Below are positions 9,321-18,741 of a stretch of 32,988 bases of DNA, in pieces. The stretch is from Armatimonadota bacterium (GTDB taxonomy: Bacteria > Armatimonadota > Zipacnadia > Zipacnadales > UBA11051). Positions within the stretch are counted from its first letter, which is position 1. Each line of letters starts with the position of its first letter. Under the pieces are notes generated by a model that saw nothing but the letters and a program-made list of their open reading frames with translations, was not told the DNA's origin and did no database searches. The position numbers and the translations under genes were made by a program. The stretch lies in assembly GCA_013178155.1 (NCBI GenBank), contig JABLXH010000052.1, positions 1 through 32,988 on the forward strand. The letters run 5' to 3'.

Positions 9321-10103
9321 TCAAGAGTTGGCGGCGATGAAGTCACGGATCCACGTGGCCTGCTCGAGCTGGCCGTCAATGAGGTTGCCCGAGAGGATGG
9401 AATACCCCGCCAGGCTCCCCTCCCCCACCCCGCGCAGAATGCCCTCCCATTGGATCTTGACGCGATCCATCGGCACCGGTGCCCGCAGGGTGTAGTCGCG
9501 CAGGTAGGCGCCCATGATGATGGGTTTGCCCGGGAAGACGTCCTGGCAGCGGAGAATCCCCTCCGCCTGCCGGTCTACCTCCTCGGATCGCCAGATCCAG
9601 AGGTTGATGACGTCCATGTAAGGCGCAAAGTCGGCCCACTCCGGCCCGGATAGCTCGTGGGTGTAGACTACTACCCAAAGCTTGAGGTTCGGGTTGGCGC
9701 TCTTGACGGCGGCATAGACCTCGCCATACTGCTCGGGGGTCATGCCCTCACGGCGGGCCAGGCCGAGCATGTCATCATGGAAGGCGCCGGTGATGTTGGG
9801 GTACTTGAGGGAGAGCTGGCTGACCAGCGCCGCTTCGCTCTTCACCCGTTCCGGGCGCGCGTCCACGGTGTGGTCAGAGCCGCCGTGCTCGGTGTCCTTG
9901 TAGCCCCACTTGGCGATGTCGCAGGTCACCTCATCGAGCCAGGCCATGTGCTGCATGGCGAACTCGGTGTTGGGATGGAACATGTAGTTGGCACGGGTCA
10001 GCCCGAAGAAGCGGCAGCCGTCGCCTACGCCGAGAATGGAGGGGTCCACGCCAGGATCCAGTCCCTGGCCTTCCCAGCACCAGCCGACATCGCGGAAACT
10101 CAT
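9321..10103 (-). CDS. Uncharacterised TIM-barrel-like protein, possible glycoside hydrolase
   Basis: The protein has 260 residues and no signal peptide or membrane segment. Alternating strand/helix segments with charged or aromatic residues at strand ends suggest a (beta/alpha)8 barrel: GAFHDDM (107-112), LWVVVYTHEL (142-151), DVINLWIW (164-171), PIIMGAYL (194-201) and AGYSILSG (232-239). D110-D111 or E150 would be natural catalytic candidates. I cannot assign a GH family. The start at 10103 is supported by AAGGAG 8 nt upstream on the minus strand; longer readings run antisense through the divergent gene. The gene is first in a two-gene operon with the ceramidase-fold hydrolase and divergent from the large polysaccharide operon. 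It is likely cytoplasmic, unlike its secreted neighbours, unless it is exported without a classical signal. Confidence 0.65.
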   Translation of the reverse strand: MSFRDVGWCWEGQGLDPGVDPSILGVGDGCRFFGLTRANYMFHPNTEFAMQHMAWLDEVTCDIAKWGYKDTEHGGSDHTVDARPERVKSEAALVSQLSLKYPNITGAFHDDMLGLARREGMTPEQYGEVYAAVKSANPNLKLWVVVYTHELSGPEWADFAPYMDVINLWIWRSEEVDRQAEGILRCQDVFPGKPIIMGAYLRDYTLRAPVPMDRVKIQWEGILRGVGEGSLAGYSILSGNLIDGQLEQATWIRDFIAANS

Positions 10104-10111
10104 GCAGTTGG

Positions 10112-10117
10112 CTCCTT
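10112..10117 (-). promoter_or_regulatory. Shine-Dalgarno AAGGAG fixing the start of the TIM-barrel gene
   Basis: The plus strand reads CTCCTT, giving AAGGAG on the minus strand with 8 nt to the ATG at 10103. This rejects the much longer open frame that continues to 10988. Confidence 0.75.
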
Positions 10118-10277
10118 CGCCGTCATTCCGGCAGACAGTCTGCGGGTGGGTTCGTCGCCAGGGCCGGGGGATCCTTCCGGGGGTGGGCGCGTTGCCACGA
10201 CCCCTGCAGGCGAGACGATGAGAGAGGACTTCGGGGCAGCGAGGGTGAAAGGCGGCGCGCACGGCAACTCCGCCCGT

Positions 10278-10283
10278 GAGGTG
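10278..10283 (+). promoter_or_regulatory. Shine-Dalgarno GAGGTG for the SGNH-heparinase gene
   Basis: GAGGTG sits 6 nt before the ATG at 10290 and immediately precedes a good signal peptide. It decides this start over the open frame that extends upstream to 9657 through the neighbouring gene. Confidence 0.7.
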
Positions 10284-10289
10284 AACCAC

Positions 10290-13200
10290 ATGGCCTACTC
10301 CCGCATCATGCGCGACGTACTCGGCGCGGCGCTCGCGGCCGGTCTGGTTCTCGCTCCAGCGGCCCGATCCCAGGTCATATTCGACATGGAGACCATCCGC
10401 CATCAGCCTATGGTCGTGGGCGACGAGCGCAAACCCATCGGGACCGTCGAGGTCGTTCCGGGGAAGGTGGGCAACGCCTGCCAGTTCCGGTTCATCGAGA
10501 CCGGCAAGCCCGGCTTCTTCTCGGCCAGCGTCAAGGCCGGGCCGGAATGGAACCAGGCGGCGGGGCTCAGCTTCTGGGTCAGAGGCGACGGTTCCGCCAA
10601 CTGGGGCGGCCTGGAACTGATAGATGCCAGCGACTATGCGCTGCGCTATGGCTACTGCTTCCCCCTGGACTCCACGGAGTGGCGAAAGATTGAGGTGCCG
10701 TGGTGTGACCTGGTGCCCGAACTGCCGGCCGGGGAGCCGGTGGGAGTGCCGGACGGTTACGCGCCCGCGAGCTTTGGCAACCTGTGGTTTGGGAAGTGGT
10801 TCTACTGGCGCGACTATCCGGCGCACGAGTACACCATTGACGAGGTGGCCCTGGAGTCCAGCATCCCGGTGGACACGACAGACTACACCCCGGAGCAGGG
10901 GGGGACGCCACGGCTGTTGGCGAAGCTGCAGGCCGGACAGCCCGTGACCATCGTGACCATGGGCGATTCCCTGAGCGACAAGCGTCACTGGGCCAACCGC
11001 GAGGTGCTATGGTCTGAACTGCTGGCGGCGAGGCTGAAGGCCCAGTATGGCAGCGAGGTCACGTTGGTCAACCCGGCCATCGGCGGCACGGGGCTCAATC
11101 CGAATCTGGTGCTGATGCCCCAGTGGCTGCGCGACACGCCGGCCCCTGACCTGGTGACCGTCTGGTTCGGTTTCAACGATTGGGACAGCGGCATGCGTGG
11201 CGAGCAGTACAAGCAGATGCTGGGCTTCGCTGTGGACCGCATCCGCCGCCTGACCAGAGGCCGAAGCGAGATCCTGCTGATGACGACGTGCCCGGCCATC
11301 CCGCGGTGGACCGAGATGGAAGAGCTGGCTGCCGCGGCCCGGACCGTCGCGGTGGAGAAGAGAACCGGCCTGGCGGACGTGGCCGCGGCCTTCCACAAGG
11401 CCGGAGCGGAGGAGGCAGCGCGCATGAACCTGTATTCCAGTGATACCGTTCACCTGGGGCCTGCAGGCCACCAACTGGCGGCCGAGACGGTCCTGGGCGC
11501 CATCGCAGGGCCGCCGCCGGCCGGCACGGGCGAGCGTCCTGTGCCCCGGGAGCATCCTCGGCTGCTGGGTTCGCGAGCCCGGCTGCAGCAACTGGCCCGC
11601 GAACGGGCTGAGGACTATCAGCGGGTGGTGGCAGTGGCCCGCGAGGCACAGGCCGAGCCGTGGGCCAAGGCGATGTCGCTGTCGCTGGTGTGCGCCATCG
11701 AGGAGGAGGCGCGCTTGGGGCGGGATGCCATTGAGATCGCGAAGCGAGTCTACACCGGCCCCATCCGGGTCGGCCACGAGACCTTCGGTCATGACCTGGC
11801 CCTGTGTGCCATGGTCTATGACCTGTGCTACGAGCACTGGACGCCCGAGGAGCGTGCGGCCTGCATTGAGTACATGAATAAGACCGTAGAGGCCAACGTG
11901 CAGTCTGAGACCCACGTGTTCCACAACGGCTGGTGGGGCTACAAGAACTGGGGCATCGGGCTGGCGTGCTATGCCACCTACTACGACAACGACCGGGCCG
12001 AGGCGACCTTGCAGGCACTGGAAGAGGACTACCGCACCCGCGCGGCCCCGGCGTTGGAGCTGGCTGGTGCGGGAGGCGGCTGGGCGGAGGGCTACTACAT
12101 CAACTACTTCCTGTATGAGTGGCTCTTCTTCTGCGAGGTGGCGCGCCTGTGCGAAGGGGTTGACTACTACGCCGCGGCGCCCGGCTTCTACCGCCAGCGC
12201 GCCATCGCCAGCATGTTCGAGGCGTACCCGGGCCTGGGCCAGTACGGGTCGCGACGCCCCGTACCGATGGGCGACGGCGGCGGACGGCTCTTCGGGGGAG
12301 ACCGCGACAAGGCGCTGTTCGCCCGCTGCATTCTGGTGGACCGGTACCGCGACGACCCCGCCCACCAGGCCGTCAACACCTTCAACCTGCAGACCCCGCG
12401 CTCCTCGGTGGGTAACAACGCCTACAAGGACTTCCTGTGGCGAGACCGCACCATCCCGCGGGAGGATCTGGGGGCGTTCAGGCTCTCGCATCTCAGCCCG
12501 GGACCCGGCTATGTCTACGCGCGTAGCTCGTGGGATGAGGATGCCACGTACTTCTTCTTCAAGTGCGGCGACCGCTTCACCGCGCACCAGCACCTGGACA
12601 ACGGGCACTTTGTCATCTACAAGGGCGCCGAACTGGCTGGCGACGGGGGTCAGTACTACTACTTCGGTGACCCGCATGATGTGAACTACCACCTGCGGAC
12701 CATCGCCCACAGCACCCTGCTGATCCGTGACCCGGCTGAGACCTGGCCTGACATCCGGGCCGGTGAGGTGACGGGCAACGACGGGGGGCAACACCACAAC
12801 TGGCCGCATCACAACGGGGCGGTCGTGGACCCGCAGGACTGGCAGGCCGGCAAGCAGCTCTACGACATCGCTGACATCACCGCCTTCGAGGACACTGGTG
12901 ACTATGTCTATGTCGCCGGCGACTGCACGCGCTCGTATTCTCCCAAAAAGCTCCAAGCCTTTACCCGGCAGATCGTTTTCCTCCGCCCCGGCACCTTCAT
13001 CATCTGCGACCGTGTGGTAGCCACCGATCCGGGCTTTCGCAAGACGTGGCTTTTGCAGGCGATGAAGACGCCGGATCGTCAGGGGGAGCACCTGGTCATC
13101 ACCAACGGCGAGGGGCGTCTGTTCGTGCAGACACTGCTCCCACGTGAGCCACAGGTGCGACTGGCGAGCGGTGAGGAGCTGTACAAGTACGGAGGGCAGG

Positions 13201-13472
13201 CCTACCCGCCCGCACGCGACACGGGCCCGGCTCCGGAATGTCGTGTCGAGGTGTCCCCGGCCGAGCCAGCCGCTGAGGACTACTTTGTGCATGTGCTGAC
13301 CGCCACCGACCCCGAGGTGGGCACGGTGCCCAATGCGACGCTGGAGGAGACCGCTGGCTTCCTCCGCGTGCGTGTTGGGGACACAGCCATTGCCTTCACC
13401 AGGGGTCGCACCGGTGGGACCATCCAGCTCGCGGGCCGGGAGCGGGCGCTGACCGAAAGCGTGAACCGATGA
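10290..13472 (+). CDS. Secreted SGNH esterase / heparinase II-III-like lyase fusion
   Basis: The protein has 1060 residues. A Sec signal covers 1-28, followed by a CBM11-like beta-sandwich at about 30-195. An SGNH (GDSL-type) hydrolase spans about 210-405: GDS with nucleophile S227, GGTG oxyanion region, GFND block, and D385-x-x-H388. A heparinase II/III-type part then runs from about 420 to the end: a helical toroid (HNGWWGYKNW near 543-552) followed by the beta-sheet lyase domain with HQHLDNGH (H766, H768) and the typical ELAGDGGQYYY stretch. Such lyases act on uronate-containing chains by beta-elimination. SGNH enzymes commonly remove acetyl esters from the same polymers. A fused esterase and lyase would deacetylate and cleave in one secreted protein, which is inference. 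The stop overlaps the next start by 4 nt (ATGA), implying coupled translation. The exact substrate cannot be read from the sequence. Confidence 0.82.
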   Translation: MAYSRIMRDVLGAALAAGLVLAPAARSQVIFDMETIRHQPMVVGDERKPIGTVEVVPGKVGNACQFRFIETGKPGFFSASVKAGPEWNQAAGLSFWVRGDGSANWGGLELIDASDYALRYGYCFPLDSTEWRKIEVPWCDLVPELPAGEPVGVPDGYAPASFGNLWFGKWFYWRDYPAHEYTIDEVALESSIPVDTTDYTPEQGGTPRLLAKLQAGQPVTIVTMGDSLSDKRHWANREVLWSELLAARLKAQYGSEVTLVNPAIGGTGLNPNLVLMPQWLRDTPAPDLVTVWFGFNDWDSGMRGEQYKQMLGFAVDRIRRLTRGRSEILLMTTCPAIPRWTEMEELAAAARTVAVEKRTGLADVAAAFHKAGAEEAARMNLYSSDTVHLGPAGHQLAAETVLGAIAGPPPAGTGERPVPREHPRLLGSRARLQQLARERAEDYQRVVAVAREAQAEPWAKAMSLSLVCAIEEEARLGRDAIEIAKRVYTGPIRVGHETFGHDLALCAMVYDLCYEHWTPEERAACIEYMNKTVEANVQSETHVFHNGWWGYKNWGIGLACYATYYDNDRAEATLQALEEDYRTRAAPALELAGAGGGWAEGYYINYFLYEWLFFCEVARLCEGVDYYAAAPGFYRQRAIASMFEAYPGLGQYGSRRPVPMGDGGGRLFGGDRDKALFARCILVDRYRDDPAHQAVNTFNLQTPRSSVGNNAYKDFLWRDRTIPREDLGAFRLSHLSPGPGYVYARSSWDEDATYFFFKCGDRFTAHQHLDNGHFVIYKGAELAGDGGQYYYFGDPHDVNYHLRTIAHSTLLIRDPAETWPDIRAGEVTGNDGGQHHNWPHHNGAVVDPQDWQAGKQLYDIADITAFEDTGDYVYVAGDCTRSYSPKKLQAFTRQIVFLRPGTFIICDRVVATDPGFRKTWLLQAMKTPDRQGEHLVITNGEGRLFVQTLLPREPQVRLASGEELYKYGGQAYPPARDTGPAPECRVEVSPAEPAAEDYFVHVLTATDPEVGTVPNATLEETAGFLRVRVGDTAIAFTRGRTGGTIQLAGRERALTESVNR

Positions 13473-16393
13473 GTGACCTGATGCCCTGTCTGCTGATGGT
13501 AGTGCTGCTGGCTGTGGGGGTCGCCTCCGCCGCGCCCCGGACCCTCGACTTGGGCTTTGGGGGTGGGCAGGCCTGGCAGGTGACGGCCGATGCGCCGTGG
13601 TGGGCGCTCGTGGACCTCCGCCATATGCTCAACTGCTTCCACCCTTACAGTATCTCGGAGACCGGCAGGGCCGCCGGGGCGACCACGATGGTGACCATCC
13701 CCGCTGACTGGCGACCGCCCTTCGCCCTCCGCTTCTTCTGCGCTGACGACTACTTCGCCGACGCGGAGAAGCATAAGCCTGGCATGGTCGGCGTCGAGAG
13801 CTTCTTCGGCCACCGGTACAAGCAGGTGCTGGTGGATGACACGGTGGTCTGGGAGGCCGATTTCGCCGATGAGAACACGCACGGCTCGCCGACGACCTTC
13901 ACAGTGGACCTGACACCGCACGTACAACCTGGGGTGCCCTTCCGGCTGACTCTGCGCGTTTGGGACAAGGTGACGACAGCAGAGCGCAATGAGCGCGATG
14001 TGTGGTTCATCGGTGGCACCTGGTATGCGCCTGGCGACGGCAAGACGGAGCAGCCGCCGCGCTTCCACACCGCAGTGTGGTTCGTTGATCCGGTGGTGGG
14101 CGAGTCGGCGGCGGTGCGCGCGGCTCCAGCCGGGAGACGCCCGCATGAAGCCGTCGTGGCCGCTCGCCACGCCGAACGCTGGCCTCTAAGGCCTCTGTCT
14201 GACGACCTGTCGCTTCCGGTGAAGCTGCGCCTGATTGCCCCGGCTGATATCCCGGCCACCGGCTTCCCGCTGACCTGCGGCCTGCCGTTTCCTCCAGGAC
14301 TGCTGCGCGATGCGGGTAAGCTTGGGCTGCGGGGACCGGGGGGCCAGGAGCTTCCGGTACAGACCGAGCCCACCGCTTGGTGGCCGGACCGCAGTCTGCG
14401 CTGGGTAACGGTGCACACCCTCCTGCCCCCGGGTACGATGCGGGCGGGGGAGGTCACGGTCCATGCCGACGGGCGCGGGCACGGTGCAAGCCCCCTGCGG
14501 GTGACCGAGACCAGCGGCTCCGTGCAGGTTGACACCGGCGCCCTCCAACTGGACCTGGGCGGGAGTGAGCGGGTGCTGGTGGATCGCGTGAGGCGACCCG
14601 ACGGAACGACGTGCCTGGAGGGCCTGCGTCCACGAATGACGGTGGCGCTGGAGAGACGACGGGTGCCCGTGGAGGCGCGCTGGCAACGCGTGCAGGTGCT
14701 GGAACGCGGACCGGTCCGGGCGCGGGTGGAGCTTCATGGGACCCTGCGCGCCGGTAATGAGGTCCTGGGCCGTTTCACCTGTCGGCTGCTGGCCTACGCC
14801 GGGCTGCCAACGGTGCAGGTGCAGTTTCGGACGTACAACGACCTTAAGCCCGTGCCTTACGAGGGGACGCTGAATGACGCGCCACTGGACGTGGCCGACC
14901 TGCGGCTGGTGGCCGAGGCGCCGGGCGTCAGCGGCAAGCACACTGTCTCTGCCGATGCCACGACCGTTGCCCCGGGCCGCCGACCGCCGAACTGGGTCAC
15001 CAATGGTGGCGTGCACGTGGCGGTCTGGCGCTTCTGGCAGCAGTACCCCAAGCGGCTGGCACTGGGTCAAGGACGCCTGGAGGTGGGGCTCTTCGCGGCC
15101 GCGGGTGACGACCGGTTCTACCGCCCGCGCTTCGGTGAGGCCAAGCGCCATGACATCTGGCTGACCTTCGCCCGCGACCCCTTCCCCGAGCCCGAGGCAG
15201 CGACTCTGGGAAGGCTGGCTGATGAGCCACCGCGGCTCTTCGACGGCCCCTGGTTCTGCGGCAGCGCGGCCATCAGCCTTATGGACCCGCAATGGCCGGA
15301 GAGCCACCCTCAGCTGTGGGCGCAAATCGAGCGCCAGTATGGAGACTTCCCCAGCGACAAGTTCCCGGGACATTACGGTCTGCGCAACTTCGGTGACGCG
15401 CCGTATAAGGCGGACCCGCCGCAGTGGCTCAACGGCTACTGGGCCATGGTGCAGGGAACGCTCAACTGGGGCCTGGCCTCGGGGCGGCAGGCGTGGGTGG
15501 AGCGCTCCTTTGAGATCGCTCGCCACATCGCCGATGTGGATACCGTGCACCTGCCCCGGGATCACCCCGACTGGGAGCAGTGGGATGGCATGACCTGTGC
15601 GCTGGGAACCGACCACTCGGTGCACGACGGCCTGTCCCGCTGGGCCGCCTTCCAGATTGGCGAGTCGCTCATGTTGCATCACTGGGTGACCGGCGATCCG
15701 GACAGCCGTGCGGCAGCTTTGGCCAACGCCGAATGGATCATCCGCAACACCGCCGGGCTGGGGTCGTCGGAGGCCCGCAGCCAGGCCCGGCCCATGCTGA
15801 CGCTGCTGCGGGCGTGGGAGGCCACCGGTGACACCCGCTACCGCGACGCGGCGCGGCGGTACCTGGACCTCCGTTACCAGATCGAGAAGGTCATTGACTG
15901 GCGGCGTGGTGCGTATATCCAGCCGACCTACGAGAACTGGCGCTGCGTGTCGGCGGGGCTGGACTCGATGTACGCCATGAACATCTACGAGTACTACCGG
16001 CTCACCGGTGATGTGGATGCGGCACAGCTCGTGGTGGCGGTCGCAGACTCAGTCTATGCGGAGTCGATGCTGCCCCAGGAGGAGGGACTGGGGAGCTTCT
16101 TGTTCTACGTGCGCTACAGCCGCGGCTCATGGTACTACACCCAGATGGCTATCCTGTTTCACATGGCCTACGACCTGACCGGCGACCTGCGCTTCCTGCG
16201 GGCGGGCCGAGCGGCGTTCGCAAGGTATCTGCTCAGCCAGAACCCTGATGGTTCGCCCCTGTACCAGCCCGTGCACAACTTCGGCTGGCTGGACCCGGAG
16301 TACGCGGGCTGGGCGCGCCACTTCCGCGACGTCAAGACGGAACCGTTCGACATTACCAGCCAAACCCCGGTGCCAGACCCGGCGAACTACTGA
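13469..16393 (+). CDS. Secreted PcRGLX/YetA-like (PL26-type) rhamnogalacturonan exolyase
   Basis: The protein has 974 residues with a signal peptide at about 1-22. An N-terminal beta-domain (about 25-225) is not part of the core family. The core follows in the PcRGLX/YetA order: RIFT-barrel region from about 246 (LIAPADIP...GLPFPPG), central beta-sandwich about 345-550, then an alpha/alpha toroid to the C-terminus with GHYGLRNFGDAPYK and a GTDHSVHDGLS segment. The founding enzymes are exo-acting rhamnogalacturonan lyases of PL26 that release unsaturated galacturonosyl-rhamnose. Assignment rests on domain order and motifs. Some YetA-like proteins have no known activity, so the substrate is provisional. 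The start overlaps the previous stop by 4 nt, and GH95 follows after 15 nt. Confidence 0.72.
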   Translation: MSDLMPCLLMVVLLAVGVASAAPRTLDLGFGGGQAWQVTADAPWWALVDLRHMLNCFHPYSISETGRAAGATTMVTIPADWRPPFALRFFCADDYFADAEKHKPGMVGVESFFGHRYKQVLVDDTVVWEADFADENTHGSPTTFTVDLTPHVQPGVPFRLTLRVWDKVTTAERNERDVWFIGGTWYAPGDGKTEQPPRFHTAVWFVDPVVGESAAVRAAPAGRRPHEAVVAARHAERWPLRPLSDDLSLPVKLRLIAPADIPATGFPLTCGLPFPPGLLRDAGKLGLRGPGGQELPVQTEPTAWWPDRSLRWVTVHTLLPPGTMRAGEVTVHADGRGHGASPLRVTETSGSVQVDTGALQLDLGGSERVLVDRVRRPDGTTCLEGLRPRMTVALERRRVPVEARWQRVQVLERGPVRARVELHGTLRAGNEVLGRFTCRLLAYAGLPTVQVQFRTYNDLKPVPYEGTLNDAPLDVADLRLVAEAPGVSGKHTVSADATTVAPGRRPPNWVTNGGVHVAVWRFWQQYPKRLALGQGRLEVGLFAAAGDDRFYRPRFGEAKRHDIWLTFARDPFPEPEAATLGRLADEPPRLFDGPWFCGSAAISLMDPQWPESHPQLWAQIERQYGDFPSDKFPGHYGLRNFGDAPYKADPPQWLNGYWAMVQGTLNWGLASGRQAWVERSFEIARHIADVDTVHLPRDHPDWEQWDGMTCALGTDHSVHDGLSRWAAFQIGESLMLHHWVTGDPDSRAAALANAEWIIRNTAGLGSSEARSQARPMLTLLRAWEATGDTRYRDAARRYLDLRYQIEKVIDWRRGAYIQPTYENWRCVSAGLDSMYAMNIYEYYRLTGDVDAAQLVVAVADSVYAESMLPQEEGLGSFLFYVRYSRGSWYYTQMAILFHMAYDLTGDLRFLRAGRAAFARYLLSQNPDGSPLYQPVHNFGWLDPEYAGWARHFRDVKTEPFDITSQTPVPDPANY

Positions 16394-16408
16394 AGGAGTT
16401 TCCCGCCC

Positions 16409-18724
16409 ATGGACACCAAGCTCTGGATGCGCACCCCGGCCGCCGAATGGGCAGAAGGCTATCCCATCGGCAATGGCCGCCTGGCGGCGATGGTTATGGG
16501 AACCTGCAAGCGCGAGCGTCTGGCGCTGAACCATGAATGGCTGTGGGAGGGGACCAACCGCTTCCGCGACGTGCAGGAGGCAGCGCACTTGCTGCCGCGG
16601 GTGCGGGAACTGCTGCTGGCGGGCGACTATTCGGAGGGAACCCGTCTGGCTAACGAGGCCTTTGGCGGGCCCGGCGGGACCAGCGGCACGCCGAACCGTG
16701 TGGACCCGTACCAGCCGGCAGGCGACCTCTACCTTGAGCTCGATCACGGCCAGCACTGGGACTACCGCCGGGAACTGGACCTCTTCACTGCCGTCACCAC
16801 GGTCAGCTTCACTGCCTATCAGGGCAAGGACGGCGCACGACGCTTCACGCGCACCAGCATCGTCCATCTGACCCGGGATGTCATCATGGTGCATCTGGGC
16901 GCCGAGGGCCAGCCCCTGACCGGGGCGATCACTCTCGACCGGCTCTTCAGCCCGGCGTGTCCGCTGGGCCGTCGGACTACCGGCGATGGCCTCCGCATGA
17001 CCGGGGTGGTGCCCGGTGACATCCCCTTCGTGGTTAACGCCCGGGTCTTCGTGGAGGGCGGCGAGCTGTGCCGTGTTGACGACGCCAAGCTGGGCTTTGC
17101 CGGCGCCACTTCGGCCCTGGTGGTGGCCAACATCGGGGTTGGCTTCGACGGGCGCGACCCGGTGGCCGAAGCTATGGTGCCAGACTTTGCTCCGCGTGAC
17201 TGGCCGGAATTGCTGGCTGAGCACATTGCCGAATACCAGCGGCACTTTGGTTCCATGTCCTTCAGCCTGGGCATGCCGGGGGTGGACCTGCCGACCGATC
17301 AGCGGCTGGAGCGGGTGCGGGCGGGTGGCGCCGATGATACCCTGGCGGAGCTGTACTTCAGCCAGGGGCGGTACCTGCTGTGCTCCTCCTCGGCGCGCGG
17401 CAGCCTCCCCGCCAGCCTGCAGGGCAAGTGGAATGAGGACCTCTGTCCACCCTGGGACAGCGACTATCACGCCGACATCAACCTGGAGATGAACTATTGG
17501 ATTGCCGAGCCCACAGGCCTGCAGCGCTACACTGACGCGCTGTTTCAGCTCTTCGAGCGTTTCGTGCCCCATGGGCGCGAGGCGGCACGCAAGCTGTACG
17601 GCTGCGAGGGCATCTGGTTACCGATACAGTCCGATCCGTGGGGCCGGGCCACACCGGAGTCCTACGGCTGGGCCGTGTGGATCGGTGCCGCGGCGTGGTA
17701 CGCCCAGCACCTGTGGTGGCACTACGAGTACGGCCTGGATCAGGACTTTCTGCGTGACCGGGCCTATCCGTTTCTCAAGGAGGTCGCGGCCTTCTACGAG
17801 AGCTACGTCGTCGAGGACGAAACCGGCACCTTGCAGTTCGTCCCCTCCCAGTCGCCTGAGAACCATTTCATCGAGTGCGATGCCCGCTTCCCGGTGTCGC
17901 TCTGCGTGTCAGCGACGATGGATGTGATGCTGGCCTGGGACTGCCTGACCCATGCGGTCAAGGCGGCCCAGATCCTGGGTGTGGATGCCGACAAGCAGGT
18001 GCAGTGGCAGGAGATGCTCCGCAGACTACCGCCGCTGCGGATCGGCGCCGATGGGCGGCTGATGGAGTGGAACCAGGAGTTCACCGAGCGCGAACCCCAG
18101 CACCGCCACATCAGCCACCTGGTGGGTCTGTTTCCGGGCGAGCAGATCACCGCCGAGGGTACGCCGGAGCTGTTTGCCGCGGCGCGCAAGTCTCTCGACG
18201 CCCGCGTGGCCGCCCAGGAGGCCACCGGGGCGGGTGACACCGGCTGGTGCCTGGCGTGGTATGCCTGCTGCTATGCGCGTCTTGGCGACGGCGACCGGGC
18301 GCTGGCCATCCTGGACAAGCTGATGTCCAAGTTCACCACCAACTCGCTGCTGGACATGCACCCACCGCGCTTCTTTCAGATTGACGGCAACTTCGGTGGG
18401 GCCATGGCTATCGTCGAGATGCTGCTGCAGAGCCAGGGCGAGGTGCTGCGCCTGCTGCCGGCATTGCCGTCGCGCTGGCCGTCGGGACAGGTGCGCGGCA
18501 TGCGCGCCAGGGGTGGGTTCACGGTGGACTTTGCCTGGAAGGACGGCGCACTGACACGGGCCGAGGTGCGGTCCCTGAGCGAGCGGGACTGCACGGTGTA
18601 CGACCCACCGGGGCGGCTGACCGTGCGCACCGATGACGGTCAGGACGTGGCGGCGAGACGCGACGGAGACAGGCTCGTCTTCGCCACGCGACCGGGAGCA
18701 AGCTACGTTCTGACGCCAGCGTAA
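16409..18724 (+). CDS. GH95 alpha-L-fucosidase/galactosidase-type glycoside hydrolase
   Basis: The protein has 771 residues, the usual GH95 length. The N-terminal sandwich opens with the family signature ([23 protein letters not shown]). The (alpha/alpha)6 barrel holds DINLEMNYW (N358, N362), PSQSPEN with candidate acid E484, [13 protein letters not shown] and GDTGW (D610). The C-terminal sandwich is near 700-771. GH95 enzymes invert and remove terminal alpha-L-fucose or alpha-L-galactose; which sugar is used cannot be settled here. There is no signal peptide, so the enzyme is probably cytoplasmic and acts on imported oligosaccharides, in contrast to the two secreted enzymes before it. AAGGAG lies 10 nt before the ATG. 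Confidence 0.87.
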   Translation: MDTKLWMRTPAAEWAEGYPIGNGRLAAMVMGTCKRERLALNHEWLWEGTNRFRDVQEAAHLLPRVRELLLAGDYSEGTRLANEAFGGPGGTSGTPNRVDPYQPAGDLYLELDHGQHWDYRRELDLFTAVTTVSFTAYQGKDGARRFTRTSIVHLTRDVIMVHLGAEGQPLTGAITLDRLFSPACPLGRRTTGDGLRMTGVVPGDIPFVVNARVFVEGGELCRVDDAKLGFAGATSALVVANIGVGFDGRDPVAEAMVPDFAPRDWPELLAEHIAEYQRHFGSMSFSLGMPGVDLPTDQRLERVRAGGADDTLAELYFSQGRYLLCSSSARGSLPASLQGKWNEDLCPPWDSDYHADINLEMNYWIAEPTGLQRYTDALFQLFERFVPHGREAARKLYGCEGIWLPIQSDPWGRATPESYGWAVWIGAAAWYAQHLWWHYEYGLDQDFLRDRAYPFLKEVAAFYESYVVEDETGTLQFVPSQSPENHFIECDARFPVSLCVSATMDVMLAWDCLTHAVKAAQILGVDADKQVQWQEMLRRLPPLRIGADGRLMEWNQEFTEREPQHRHISHLVGLFPGEQITAEGTPELFAAARKSLDARVAAQEATGAGDTGWCLAWYACCYARLGDGDRALAILDKLMSKFTTNSLLDMHPPRFFQIDGNFGGAMAIVEMLLQSQGEVLRLLPALPSRWPSGQVRGMRARGGFTVDFAWKDGALTRAEVRSLSERDCTVYDPPGRLTVRTDDGQDVAARRDGDRLVFATRPGASYVLTPA

Positions 18725-18741
18725 ACGGGAGGATTCAGGCC

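Larger units (their letters stand above)
10104..10289. promoter_or_regulatory. Divergent intergenic region with a 6-1-6 palindrome
   Basis: These 186 bp separate the minus-strand two-gene operon from the plus-strand polysaccharide operon and must hold both promoters. A perfect inverted repeat, GCAGAC-A-GTCTGC, lies at 10131-10143, close to the minus-strand start. Its position and symmetry fit an operator. No -10/-35 pair convinces me in this GC-rich stretch. Confidence 0.4.

Noticed and set aside
10274-10284. CCGTGAGGTGA shared by the leaders of the SGNH-heparinase gene and the Kelch gene (25156-25166)
   Set aside because: Most of the match is an extended Shine-Dalgarno sequence complementary to the 16S rRNA 3' end, so it is not evidence of a shared regulator.
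9657-10289. N-terminal extension of the SGNH-heparinase frame
   Set aside because: It runs antisense through the TIM-barrel gene, while a good ribosome site and signal peptide mark 10290 as the start.
11007-13292. 761-codon open frame on the minus strand
   Set aside because: It lies entirely antisense to the SGNH-heparinase gene, whose motifs are unambiguous. No signal, domain or ribosome site is seen in the antisense frame.
14186-15682. 498-codon open frame on the minus strand
   Set aside because: Antisense to the PL26-like gene, with no recognisable protein features.
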